64,000 nucleotides of DNA from Adineta steineri. Lineage: Eukaryota; Rotifera; Eurotatoria; Adinetida; Adinetidae. Below, in pieces: positions 33,132 to 45,078 of the stretch. The first letter of the stretch is position 1, and the number at the start of each line of letters is the position of its first letter. The position numbers and the translations under genes are program-made. Below the pieces are notes generated by a model. The model was not told the origin of the DNA. It did no database searches and saw only the letters and a list, made by a program, of their open reading frames with translations. The stretch is from positions 90,204-154,203 of the forward strand of contig CAJNOI010000154.1 in assembly GCA_905250115.1 (NCBI GenBank), written 5' to 3'.

Positions 33132-33212
33132 ATTAAGGAGAAAGAGCGAAATCCGGATTCCCGAGGATTCTATAAAACCGTTTAGAATTTCAGGATTCCA
33201 GATTCCGCTCTT
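33132..33212. repeat. Foldback insert B in the minisatellite
   Basis: A shorter relative of insert A: AAGGAGAAAGAGCGAAATCCGG at the left, CCAGATTCCGCTCTTTTTC at the right. It shares the AAACCGTTT and CAGGATTCCAGATTCCGCTC blocks with insert A. Confidence 0.65.
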
Positions 33213-33380
33213 TTTCACTTTCACCCACCTCTACCCTATTTCATCCAGTCCACCCACTTCTACCCTATTTCACCCAGTCCACCCACTTCTACCCTATTTC
33301 ACCCAGTCCACCCACTTCTACCTTATTTCACCCACTTCTACCCTATTTCACCCATTTTCATTGACCTCACCCACTCTGAA

Positions 33381-36142
33381 GTTATAAGGATCGCTTGACG
33401 TTATGATGGTGAAATCCGATTGGTTGAAAAAATTGACCGATCAAATAAGAGTGCATATTTTACCATACTGTCTGTACAAAGCATAATAAAGCAATTAGTT
33501 AATTAATGAATGAGTTCCTATTTGACTAATGAAAAATTATTCACAAACCTATGAATTAATTAGACGTATCCTAAGTAATCTTTATGAGTTATCTTCGAGC
33601 ATCCATAGTAACTGTCTAGAGACTATCTAAGGGCGTCTTTATTCAAGGAGAAAAAGCGAATGCTGACAGGTCCTAAGATCCATAAAGATCTTTTAAGGTT
33701 TATTGGGATCCGATTATCCAACATCAGCTTTTCCCTGTACGGTCTACTATGATCCATTAGGATCCGTTTTGTTCTCTTGTTCTGCTCACTATCTATCTGA
33801 ATATTTTATACATTTATATAAAAAGTTCTTCTCCGTTTTCCATAGAAGTAAATATACTTACCATTAATCTTCACAAAAATTATTTTGAACTATCTATCTC
33901 GGGTAGAATCTGGCTTCTCTTAACTTTTCTATGCATCATTAGCTTAATAAAAACCATTATCTTTTTTTTAATGTAGTCTTGTGTAAGTGAGATAAAGAAC
34001 AATTTTTTTTGTTAGTCGAGCGCTAATGTTAACTGACTATGTGTGCGTCACAATAAAAAAAAACTGTCTTATGTGCTACTGAAAAAGAATCCTCATTTAT
34101 ATAGAAATTTTATTTGCCAACGCAATTCAGTTGATAAAACATTTTTATTGAACATCTGCAATAAAACACAATATCGCAATTCTATGTAAATTGAAACAAT
34201 AAACTCGCTTCCTTTGTCAAAATTACTGTTGAACAAGATAATATCAAATATGAGTAGGTTGAAATAACAGAGCATAATGGAAATGTTAAATTTTTTAACG
34301 TAGGATACGCAGGCAAATCATTTCAGTCAATATGTTAACTTAATTATAGCTAAAAACACAATAAAAATCAGGATTTGTTTTTGAGGAAATGCAACGGTTC
34401 TGAGAAAAAAAAATTCAAATAAATCCTTTATCATGACGTATGAGAATTTCTGAGACCTAACAAAAGCCCTCTCCAGAATTTGCAAATGGTGGACATACTA
34501 GAAGCTGTCGAAGAACTGCTAATATGAGGAGGGGTTGTCGTCGTGAACCCCTTTGGCTGTATTATTACCTCTTTTTGTATGGATTATACTCTTTTTTCTT
34601 CCGTTCGGTCTTTTCTTTGGAGCATGACGAAGATGAAGTTGAAGAGAGCTTTGAAACGTTAATCTCATATCATTGACTTATTGTGTGGATATAGATGAAG
34701 AATCAATATGCACGCTCGTACTCATGCATTTTCTCAGGAATATATTCTTTTGATCAAAGTCGACCTCAAAGTTTCAATTTGAACAGCTTCTTATGCTTAG
34801 AATTTTATTATCATTGTTCAAAAACGGCAAAATTTGAAAAGTAATTTTAACTTCTCTTTCTCATTCATCTCGAACTCATACAATTGGCTAGAGTGCTTTA
34901 GTCTTAGTTCAGTTGTAACATTTATGCCAATTTTACCTTGATAATCAATCGAAAGACTTCGAGCATATCGATTATATTATTTTCCGAAACAGACATTACT
35001 TCTTTTGCTGAGTTCATATTCTTTCAAGAATTCTTCATCCGATCCTCAATATATCGAATTTCATGCACATGAATAAGATAGTTCTATCTCCTTTATCGTT
35101 TATTTTCAGATGACATTTCAATTACTTGTGCACAGAAAAGAATAGAGAGATAAGAACATCGAAGAAAAAATTTTGTTCTTATATCTCACATACCGTACCT
35201 ATGAATATGTAAAAGAATAAAAACTAATGGTAGTCGTAATACCTTTGATTTCAAAAAATGATTTATAATGTAGAAATGCAAAGAAGAGAACAATAAAAAA
35301 TTATAAAGACGTCACTAAATGTACTTTTTTTCAGAAGCATTCATAAAAGCAACATATGTCTAACAATAAAGATCTTATCCTTCTCAATCTCCATTAAAAA
35401 GCATTTGACGTCATTCCCTGATTTTTACTTTTCTAAATAATCATAATAAATATTTTATTCTGGAGGTGTTGTTAGATTAATGCAAAATCAAAACTTACAT
35501 CTGTCATTATTTTATCTAAAACTACTTTTGAAAAGAGGAAATAAAATTAATATCTTTGTTGCAGATGTTATCATATTCTGAGCTGATTATTTAAGACAAA
35601 ACTTGTTTTTATTTAATTCATACAAAATAATTTCTATTGCATTAATAACAAGTAAGGGAACGATGGATCACTTTCACATTGTTTTTAACTGTCTCATATG
35701 AAAATAAACCAAAACTTTATTTTAATATTGTTTTTTTTCTTTTGATTTATACTGATCAATTAACAAAATATATCAATGATCTTCAAGGAAAAATAAAGAG
35801 ATTTTTTTGTCGTTATTTTAGATTGAAAAAAAGTATTCAAGTTTAGATAAAACAAAAACTATGAACATTAATAACAAAGTTGCACCTGATGAAGTAATTT
35901 ATTAGACACAAAAAAAACAATATTCTTTTTTTTGTTTTGAAATATTTTAGTTTGTTGAAATTAATTCTGATACAACGCGATTACGAAAATTGTATGTATA
36001 TATATATTACGAATTATAATATATTATCAAAATAATTTATTACTCTAGATATAATCATTTTCAAAAGAGAAAATTTCGCTGAATAATAGGTTTCATTATT
36101 TTTATTGTTGGAATTATAATTATTTCAATAATTATCGCCAAA
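33381..36142. other. Intergenic AT-rich DNA
   Basis: No gene is supported. One foldback resembling the inserts above lies at about 33643-33740 (GGAGAAAAAGCGAATGCTGA ... CAACATCAGCTTTTCC). Confidence 0.55.
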
Positions 36143-36242
36143 NNNNNNNNNNNNNNNNNNNNNNNNNNNNNNNNNNNNNNNNNNNNNNNNNNNNNNNNNN
36201 NNNNNNNNNNNNNNNNNNNNNNNNNNNNNNNNNNNNNNNNNN
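36143..36242. other. Assembly gap (100 N)
   Basis: A run of exactly 100 N. Confidence 0.95.
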
Positions 36243-36561
36243 GAACTGGTTCCTGAAATGTTCAACATTGCGGAATAGGATGACTGCTCCTGATTTACAA
36301 TTTGCTCGAAAAAGCAGAGTGTACATACGGTGCACATTTTGCAAAAATGATTTACAACTTGATTCTAAAATGTCAGAAGCAGTAGATAGTAGTGTATTGC
36401 ACACTCTTTTTTCTCACATTTGTTTTTTTGTAAAAGAATACGTCAGATTACGAAATGATATGCTTATTTATCACTCATGTGTTTGTTATTTAATAAGTAT
36501 TTATATAAAGTAATAATGAAGAAATTAGAATTATTTATTTTTTACATTAGAAAAACGTCAT

Positions 36562-36608
36562 AAATACAATGTGTACACTTTGCAGGCAAAAAGAAAGTGT
36601 ACACTTAC
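36562..36608. repeat. Small palindrome GTGTACACTTT / AAAGTGTACAC
   Basis: AATGTGTACACTTTGC is followed within 30 bp by AAAGTGTACACTT, a hairpin with an 11-bp stem. A related TGTACATACGGTGCACATTTTGC lies at about 36320. Confidence 0.5.
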
Positions 36609-36891
36609 GTTTGTTTACTTAAACAAAACATGCCAATACGTTTTGTTTGACCTTTCTATTAGAAACTCTAATTCCAACCTTTCTTCCTTGATTACAGCAA
36701 ACTTCAGATAGTACATTTCTTTTCCCATCAATGTTTTTAGGTCTAAGATCTTCAAAAAATAGTGCCTTTATTAAACCATCATATTATGATTTTTCCTTTT
36801 ATAAAGAATATTTCACCACCACAAAATCAAAACAAACCCAAAAACCCATCATAACACAACGTTCTGTTCACTCTTTCGTAGATAAACACCA

Positions 36892-37119
36892 ATGGCGTCT
36901 ACAACTATCTGTTCAGTACCGAGCTGTAATAGGTTCAGCAACTGTTTTTGCAAAACGTGTCAACAATACCTACGCTACTTGCACCACAATAATCATATTG
37001 CAACTGAAACTCATGAAATTGATTATGGTCGTCCTGCTAAACGTCAACGTCTTGATGATTGTGCTCCTCGTTCTTGTTGTATAAATGGTAAATATTTGAA
37101 ATGTGAAAAGAAAATTTAA
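36892..37119 (+). CDS. Short Cys/His-rich frame, possible zinc-binding gene fragment
   Basis: 75 residues starting MASTTICSVPSCNRFSNC. Spaced C-x4-C, C-x-C-x2-C and HHNNH groups recall a B-box-like zinc-binding module at the start of some bdelloid proteins. A lysine/arginine patch (RPAKRQR) follows. There is no downstream continuation: a SINE-like unit begins 20 bp later. It is probably the first exon or remnant of a truncated gene; chance cannot be excluded. Confidence 0.35.
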   Translation: MASTTICSVPSCNRFSNCFCKTCQQYLRYLHHNNHIATETHEIDYGRPAKRQRLDDCAPRSCCINGKYLKCEKKI

Positions 37120-37139
37120 AATCTAGTAGATGTAAGAGT

Positions 37140-37335
37140 TAAGGTGGCTGGGTGGTCCGGCCTGAGGCATTGGAGTTGGGGACAAACCCGGACTTATCTG
37201 AATCTTGTATTTGAACATTGCTTTGTACTTTGTATCTCTAAGACAAGACCAAGAGCGTTTGCTCTTGATTTAAAAATTAGCGCAGGTCATCTTTACTTGT
37301 AAGAAAGACTTTGATTGAAAAATTGGAATTTTTTA
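37140..37335 (+). mobile_element. tRNA-derived SINE-like repeat
   Basis: It opens AAGGTGGCTGGGTGGTCCGG, with TGGCTGGGTGG resembling a Pol III A box. About 35 bp later GGGGACAAACCC resembles a weakened B box. A non-tRNA body and a short T-rich tail follow. Confidence 0.45.
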
Positions 37336-37382
37336 CTTACTTACAGTCCTAATAGATGTATTAAGGAGATATATATAGGGAA

Positions 37383-37769
37383 TCAGTTTGTTACAATTTT
37401 AGTATTCGGGCCACATTTATGACTAAAAAGCTCTACGATTGTGCTCACATAGAGACTGCTATATAAAAGTGAGCTTTGAGAATCATGATTAGTCAATAAT
37501 AGATCAGAATTGTAGATTTGTAGCTTATAATTAGTAGTCCTTTCAAGTTTATTGCGCATTTTTGCGCAAGCATCAATTCTTTGTTTGCAAATAAAAGGTA
37601 TGTACTGAGTTTTAACTCCGTAGAGAAATAATATTTTGTCGTATACTTGTTCAACACGCAGTATATTAGACATGTCTGTTTGTTCAATATCAAATATGAG
37701 CTTTGTAGCTGTTAACGCTATATAAAATCTCACAACGTAAGACGTCATTGACACTTTTTGATATTTCAC
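37383..37769 (-). CDS. Unidentified 128-residue frame in an inverted duplication
   Basis: Minus-strand frame starting MKYQKVSMTSYVV, with DMSNILRVEQVYDKILFLYG in the middle. Its first half is encoded by one arm of an inverted duplication; the partner arm (38267-38524) has lost the frame. No domain is recognised. It could be a small gene or the surviving open copy of a repeat. Confidence 0.3.
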   Translation of the reverse strand: MKYQKVSMTSYVVRFYIALTATKLIFDIEQTDMSNILRVEQVYDKILFLYGVKTQYIPFICKQRIDACAKMRNKLERTTNYKLQIYNSDLLLTNHDSQSSLLYSSLYVSTIVELFSHKCGPNTKIVTN

Positions 37770-38524
37770 TCATTATATTCATAGATAAAGTCCTCAATGA
37801 ATAGGAGTTAACAAATGAAGATTCTGAAAAAATAATACATGAAATTGTATATTAGTGTTGACATATCTCTTATCCATATTGATACAATACGTACTCTGAT
37901 TGTTTGAGCATTTTGTCTATTATTTGTTTAGTATCGAATCTACCTGTAAGGAACTTATGACTTTCGAAAAGAGTAATGGAGAAGAATAAAATAATATGTT
38001 GGATGAAAAGTACTAGGTATCATAAAGGTGATTCTAAGAGGAGAATAAATTAAAATGGGAGTAGAGTTGTATAACACTAGCAACGTAGCAGTAAAAGACA
38101 TTCATTAGAATAAAATATGAACAACTCATAGACAAAATATTTAAACGATTGCAGGGAGATCATACAAAAATGATTACCCTATATTTGATAAAGACATCAT
38201 TGAGAGACAATCGCTCTATATAGAGAGTAGAATTATCGTAGTTGACCTTCATAGCCGTCTTTGTTTATTATTTTTTGAGAATCTTTATTTATCAACTCCT
38301 ATTCATTCACTACTTTATCTATGAATATAATTAGCAAAATATCAAAAGTGTCAAGAATAACTCAAAATTATCTGTGACATCTTAGGTTGCCTGTATTTAT
38401 GTAGCGCTAATAGCTAAAACGGTCATATTTGGTTTTCAACAAATAAACATGTCTAACATATCTAGTGTTGAACAAGCATACAAGAAAATAGTAATTCTCT
38501 TGGGAATCAAAACTTAGTACAAGT
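37603..38524. repeat. Inverted duplication, ~240-bp arms
   Basis: The reverse complement of 37603-37838 aligns with 38267-38524 through blocks such as AACTCCTATTCATT, ACTTTATCTATGAATATAAT, ACATGTCTAA and GTTGAACAAG. The loop is about 430 bp. The arms have diverged by substitutions and a small insertion in the right arm. Confidence 0.7.
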
Positions 38525-39175
38525 CCTGTATAACCAATGTCCATCGGAGGCATTGTACGTAAGCTCCGATCAACTCCGCTCAATCGATGTTACCAATTTA
38601 GCTGATATTTTTACAATAGTTAGGCTTATGTGTGTGATGAATAATCTAAAAATTTCAGTTTAAACGAATGAGCCATTCCAGAAATCTCACTACTCCAAAC
38701 AAGGGAGAGTGAAAGTCGGGTATATTTGAGGTATTTGTAGGGTAGTCTTTTCTAGTAAATGTTCAATAAATAAACATCACCATTGGAGTCATCGTAGTAT
38801 GAGTTATTTAAAGATAGCTGAAGGTCAACTAGTTAATTTCGGGGACCTCAAAAGAATGCTTATAGCTCCTGAATAGAGCAAACCATCTGGCTGAACCTTG
38901 CGTAAATAGAGAGAGAATAATTTTTCCTATCGGTTCATTGTATTGAGATACAGAAATGAATGGAAAAAGTACTCGGAAAGACATCTTCAAAACATCCTAG
39001 GGTTCTCATATAATTGGTCAGGCCCTGAAGTTTTAAAGTCTTCCATACATTTACACGCCCAACTATACAACTTTTTTGAAATCCACAATAGCTTACAAAA
39101 TACAAACTGTGGTCGCATCACAACTATAGTCTACATGTGTGAGTGTAAAGTACTGCGATCCTGCTTTCACGTTCA
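38525..39175. other. Region upstream of an ART gene
   Basis: No clear gene. The frame 38943-39194 (MRYRNEWKKYSER...) has no recognised domain, but a 5' exon of the following ART gene could lie here. Confidence 0.4.
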
Positions 39176-39862
39176 TTGTATTTTTTTGAATTAAATGGCT
39201 TTTTCTCTTACTTAGCAATCGATGTCAACGAGAGAACGAGTATTTTCTTGCCTACTCTACTCAAATATGCCACTTCAGATTATGAAAATGATGTTTACTA
39301 TTATGATGATGAAAAAAAAGAATTGAGTTTCAAACTTTTGGATATAAATCCATATAAAAGACAACTGCAGCAAGTTTATTCGCTTTCAATCAACGAAGAT
39401 GAATTGACCAACGAAATGTTAGATATCATCAAACAATATACAGGTATGCATTACTTGAAAACAAATTTGAATTTGCTATCAGATTGTGATATCGATTGGA
39501 ATTATACTAATAAACTAAGATCAATTATACGTGGTTTGTATCAATTGGATCTACGAAGTGTTTATTATCGAGGACTCGATTTATCGGATATTGAAGTCAA
39601 TTATTTTAAACAGAAGATTGGTACATGCTACTACACGAATTCATTTTCGTCATTTACGACCGAAAAAAAATTGGCTTTTAGTGGTAATGCACTCATTATA
39701 TTGAACACAAAAGCAGGTAATCGATTAAATATTGCAAACGTATGGAAATGGAGTTTATTTCCAAAAGAAATGGAAGCAATATTATCAATTGCGGCTCGAG
39801 TGAAAATTTTGAGTGTTCATCACGAGGCTGATCGTTGGATAATCGAAGTTGAACTCGTCTGA
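39176..39862 (+). CDS. ADP-ribosyltransferase (R-S-E class)
   Basis: 228 residues as an open frame. The R-S-E signature is complete: YYRGL (R132), NSFSSFT (S158-S159) and FPKEMEAIL (E198, E200). The C-terminal strand ILSVHHEADRWIIEVELV ends the domain, as in other bdelloid ARTs. NAD+-dependent mono-ADP-ribosylation is expected. The start is uncertain: TTACTTAG at 39205-39213 looks like a splice acceptor, so the first residues may come from an upstream exon. No TM or secretion signal is clear. Confidence 0.75.
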   Translation: MYFFELNGFFSYLAIDVNERTSIFLPTLLKYATSDYENDVYYYDDEKKELSFKLLDINPYKRQLQQVYSLSINEDELTNEMLDIIKQYTGMHYLKTNLNLLSDCDIDWNYTNKLRSIIRGLYQLDLRSVYYRGLDLSDIEVNYFKQKIGTCYYTNSFSSFTTEKKLAFSGNALIILNTKAGNRLNIANVWKWSLFPKEMEAILSIAARVKILSVHHEADRWIIEVELV

Positions 39863-41441
39863 AATGAGTAACGAAACGAAATGGAAAAAATTTTAAACTG
39901 AAATTGTCGTTCTTTACTACATGTTACTCTAATGTCTTCCTTCAATAAAATTAGAATACTTATGAGTAAAGAAAGAAGATGAAAGGCAAGGCAACGCATA
40001 TTAAGTATAGTCACTTCCAAAATCGATTTCATCTTTAGATAGATCGATCAGACTAGCATCTTTTGTGGATATCAGTCCTAATTAGAAAGAATGGGTTGGT
40101 GCATGTGAGTCAAACAACTGTGATCATGATTTCGCCCCTACTAGCGCACACTTAAGGCTGCTTTAGACAGATTATATGTTTAGACGATTTAAAAGGAGAG
40201 GGGTATAGGTTTTGGTATGGACGAAGATTAAATGCAACATTCATACATATCTACCCATACCCTCAAGATGAACTATTCAAAACCAGGATTATTAAAGAAA
40301 TATCATGACAATTCAAAGTATTTGAGAAACAATCGCGAAAAAAGAAATTTAGAGATTTTTCCCAGTCAGAGTCACTCAATAAAAGAACAAATCAAAAACT
40401 CGATAGAAAAGTAGTCAACTATTTAAATTGAGCTATACAGTTTAATTAAAAAGTATCTTTTTTGAGAAGCTATGCTTTTCATAGATTTGAATCAACGAAT
40501 CTAATAGATTTGACAATGCAAAAATGTTCGCTCCAACATTTCAAATAGCATCTATGATAGACTTGCACAATTAAGTTCCGGCTTTTTAATCAAAGCTGCA
40601 TCTTGTAAAATATTTATGAAAGAAAGGAATCTATGAGAAGCTACGAACAAAAACATTTTTAAAAAATTTTTACTTTATTTTTGCTTTGCGCGCATTTTAA
40701 TATGCTAATGGATGAGCAACAAGCGAAAAAAAACGTCATATTGTAAAATGATAAAATGTGGTTACAACGATGCGTCTATGGTTTATTCGTTCGATAATGC
40801 ACGTGCGTCGTAATAACGATTGTTCGTTACACTTTGATGATTTTACTATTCTCTCTCTTGCTTCTTCTATTATACACAGTCCTCATTCATTCGTTCATTC
40901 GTTCATTCATGATGCATTGATAAATAAAGGATAGAGATGATTATTTTATATTTTACTCTCAGGCTTTAAAACGATGTAACTGACAAAGTAAGTTTTTGCA
41001 CTCCGTTTCTTTTCTTTCATTCAATTTAACGACTGATCTTGTTGTTTAAAGTTCATTTCTCGTTAAAATTTTCTATTTGTTTTACCTTTAAATGTATATG
41101 ATAAAAGACAACTCGTCGACAGTCATTTTTTGATTACTGTGCCAATAGGCTATATCCTTTCATATTCACATATCCACGTTATCTCATGTTTATATAAGCC
41201 TTGGTTCTTAGTGTAAACAAAATAGAAGTAGACCTCGGCCTTCTATCTCATATATGAAACATAAACATGTCTATCCTTGTGTTTATGGTTAGTAGACGAC
41301 AATAGTCTATCGAATGTATGAAAATGGGGGAGTAAAGAGAGAAAAAGGAGTAGAAGAATTAGAAGATAGCATAATTTTGTTGTAATCACGATTGACGATC
41401 AATTCATTTTCTCTTGCTCATTCATTTATAGATCTTTAATC
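39863..41441. other. Intergenic before the NMT gene
   Basis: A hairpin lies at 40196-40266. The rest is AT-rich. GGTATAGATC-like promoter elements cannot be assigned with confidence. Confidence 0.5.
40196..40266. repeat. Telomere-like hairpin element 14
   Basis: GAGAGGGGTATAGGTTTTGG pairs loosely with CTACCCATACCCTCAAG. The right end keeps the family end CTCAAGAT. Confidence 0.55.
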
Positions 41442-43491
41442 ATGATTGACGATCAAAATCGAAACGAAGATCAAAATGATAAAGGAGACAGTTCTACTGC
41501 TAGTACATTAACAACATCAAAGTCGTTGAGCAAAAAAACAAAGAAAAAATCGACTGCTGCTACAACAACAACCAATGTCCCTGATGGAAATAGTATAGAT
41601 GGCGAGAACAACAGTGTGAATAGAAAAGGATCTTTTATGTTAAAAATAATCTATAAAAATTTCTCTTTTTAGCAAAAACTTACAGAGAAATCAATGCGAA
41701 ATTTAATGAAACAAGTGACACTTACCGAACAAGCTGCTGTTCATAATAATAATGAAAATGCACCGAAATATGACGAAAAGTCAGCATCAAAACAAGAATG
41801 GAAATTTTGGCAAACACAACCTGTACCTACAATTGGTACAAAAATTGATACAACCAATATTGGACCTATTGAATCAAATAAATCAGTAGATGAAATACGA
41901 CAAGAACCCTATGAATTACCTAATGGTTTCTTCTGGGATGATATTGATATTCATGTTGATGAACAAGTATATTGAGAATCTTTGTTACGATTTAATAAAT
42001 GACATGCCATTTTTTTTCTAGTTACAGGAATTGTGTACGTTCTTAGACGAACACTATATTGAAGATGATGGTAATAATTTTCGATTGAAGTATTCCATGC
42101 CATTTTTACGCTGGTAATTTATATACAATCGAGAAATTGTTTTTTTTTTAAATGTATTCAGATCTTTTCAGGGCTTTATGTGTGCCAGATTGGCTTAAAA
42201 AATTCCATGTGGGAGTTCGTGTAACGAAAAGTAGTAAACTGGTTGGTTTTATCAGTGCTGTGCCAATTCGAATAAGAGTCTATGATAAGTAATCAAGATT
42301 AATTCGTCTCGTTTTTTTTTTATTCATTTTGTTAAAAATAATTAATAGGGAATTATCAATGGTAGATATAAACTTTTTATGTGTTCACAAAAAATTACGA
42401 CTTAAACGCTTATCACCCGTACTTATTAAAGAGATAACACGTCGTGGGCATTTGGAAAAATATTTTCAAGCAGTATACACAGCCGCTCCTTTCCTACCTG
42501 GTCTTGCCTGCAAAGCTAGGTATGCATTGTTTTCCATTATTTTTTCAAAAGATGAAAATACTTTCTATACCTCTTTGAATTCAGATATTGGCATCGATTG
42601 CTCAATGTCAAAAAATTGTTGGCCATCAAATTTGCCTTTTTAGGACGAAATGTGACAATGCAACGAATGCAAAAAATATATCGACTACCTGAGGTCTGTA
42701 GAAAATATTTTTCATCTTTTCTTTCATGTACATGTTAAGAAATTAGAGTTCATTAATATTTTCTTGAAATAGACGACACAAGTGACAGGCTTTCGCGAAA
42801 TACGCGATGCTGATATGCCTCAAGCTTGGAAAATACTCACTCAAGTATGTCGTTTTTCTCTTACGTTGTTATTTTTGCTCTATGTCATTCTTGAATTAGT
42901 ATCTGACAAAATTCGACCTGGCGCCGGTATTTTCCCTTGATGAATTTGAATATTTATGTAAAAATCGGTCAAACATTGTGAGCGCATTTGTTGTTGAAGT
43001 AAGAAAAAACTTTCATCGTTATCTTTTCACTATTTGACTGGATTTGTTTTCTCAATAGAGTGATCAAGGCGAAATAACCGATTTTATATCGTACTATCAT
43101 TTACCATCAACAATTATAAATCATCCAGAATACAAGACATTGAATGCATGCTACATGTATTATTATGCTGCTAGTCGAACACCATTGACTGATCTCGTCA
43201 ATGATTGTCTTATACAAGCACACAATGTAAGGAGTCAAACGAACATTTTTTTCTCAAATTAATAAGGTTTTTTTTTGAAGAGTGGTTTCGATGTATTCAA
43301 TGCACTCGATATAATGAATAATAAGGAGTTTTTGAAAAAACTTAAATTTGGTGATGGTGATGGTAATCTACAATATTATGTGTACAATTGGAAATGCCCA
43401 TTGATGCCTCCCGAAAACGTTTGTTGTATTTTTTTAATATTCATATATTGATTTATGTTTTTTTGTTTAGATTGCAGTGATACTTCAATAA
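41442..43491 (+). CDS. NMT: Glycylpeptide N-tetradecanoyltransferase (N-myristoyltransferase)
   Basis: Eleven exons: 41442-41615, 41673-41966, 42022-42113, 42172-42288, 42349-42519, 42585-42693, 42773-42844, 42900-42998, 43059-43226, 43281-43418, 43471-43491; 1455 nt, in phase throughout, 484 residues (human NMT1 has 496). It transfers myristate from myristoyl-CoA to N-terminal glycine of proteins. A Lys/Ser/Thr-rich N-terminus ([10 protein letters not shown]), as in animal NMTs, precedes the catalytic region. Hallmarks: [53 protein letters not shown] and the C-terminal [19 protein letters not shown] ... VILQ with the free C-terminus needed for catalysis. The donor of intron 1 (GTGAAT) is the least certain. 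It is the clearest housekeeping gene in the window. Confidence 0.93.
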
Positions 43492-45078
43492 TAGAATCAC
43501 ATATCATAGGACAACTCTACTCACGTCAATGACTGTTCTTATTGCATTTTTTTCTTCTTCATCTCTCGCTGTTTTTTTTAATTTACTTTTCATATTTAAA
43601 AAGCCACGAATATGGGAGGATCAGAAATCAACAGAGGTGCAAAATAAAGATTAATCATCAGAAATATACCTACAATAACAATAAGAATATTTTTGAGTGT
43701 GCGTGTGTGTATTGATGAGAAATTGATTCGGTGAATATCTTTCGGCGAAATTTATTATTGGAAAAAAGTTTTCGGCAAAAGTGGAATTTTTCAAAATTCC
43801 AAGTATTTTGCTACAGATATATATTGACAAATATATTCTACTAAAAGACATTGCTGTTTTTAAATATCATTGAAAATATTTAAATCTATTCAAACACAAC
43901 TTCTCCTGAAATTTTCTATAAATATTTTTAGTTGGTTAAAATATCTAAAATATATTAAAAATAAAATAGATATTCAACATTGGAATACTGCTTGGTATCA
44001 TGCATCAGTACGTTGTGCAATTCAAATAACATTCAATCAATCTCATCATGATCAAACAACACAATTAATGACTAATTTTGATTCAAATTCATTATTACAA
44101 TCAACATTACAAAAACATAAAATAAATTTATATTATTTATTACATTTATCTCTCTTTCATATTAAAATAATCTACATGGAATTTTTGCACAATAAATAAA
44201 GACATTTTCTATCATTCTTAGTGTGAACCTTACTTTTATGATCATATCTCTAGGAATAAATCTCACATGAATAATACAAAAAGATATTAGTCATCATCAT
44301 CTTTGGAAACAATCTAAAACATTTTATATAATGATTTTATCACAAAATTCAATTTTATTTTAATAACTGTATCTATCTTCAATAACTTATTCCGTGATAA
44401 GACTATATTTATAATTCATAATATTAATTATTTGATTATTTTGTTCAAATTCTCCATCGATAGTAAATCGATTTTTGTATTATTTGCATAATATTCATCA
44501 AACGAATAAATTAGACAATGAAAATAAAGAAGATTTGATAGCGAACGTTGTTTTCAGTTAATCTCCATGCTAAAGTAATTAATTCAAATAGATTCAATGA
44601 ATACATCAGCGAACAATCAATTCAGATAAGAAATAATCGAAGACGATCTTGTTGGATGTAGGAACGAGTATAAGTAATTATCAGAATATGCATTCATATC
44701 AACACCATCTTATGAATCATGTACATAAATTTTTTTGTTTCGTAAGCAAGTTACTTATACGTATTTAATGATGCGCAATATTCGTGACCCCCTCTTTTTC
44801 TATAAATAAGACGCTGTTATTAACTACTAACGTTAATTTTTTTATTCTTTCATTTATGTTTTTTTGTCATATTAAAACACCTTGTAACATCGTTTTTTCA
44901 TTCCTTTGATCTCTTTCCCTACACATATGACGTTTGGTTTGACTATTTATGTTGGTTTTCTGGTTGTTTCGATTTCTAGTTTTCTTACTGTGTTAAGTAT
45001 TGCCTTACTTTTTTTAATGATTCGCGAATATATATGTAATCGTCTCATTATCAATATCTTAAAATGTGTTTTATTTAG
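43492..45078. other. Intergenic, no supported gene
   Basis: AT-rich. The 109-residue frame at 43870-44199 (MKIFKSIQTQLLLK...) contains WNTAWYHASVRCAIQITFNQ and may be an exon remnant, but no family is recognised. Confidence 0.45.

Larger units (their letters stand above)
32260..33380 (+). repeat. Minisatellite TCCACCCACTTCTACCCTATTTCACCCAG
   Basis: C/T-rich tandem array. The cleanest part (33246, 33275, 33304) has a 29-bp period; the rest varies. The 339-residue frame across it (His/Pro/Phe-rich) is repeat-encoded. Two related inserts of about 80-115 bp interrupt it (see the next two entries). Confidence 0.85.

Noticed and set aside
32368-33387. 339-residue His/Pro/Phe-rich frame
   Set aside because: It is a translated C/T-rich minisatellite; stops are absent because the units contain almost no G.
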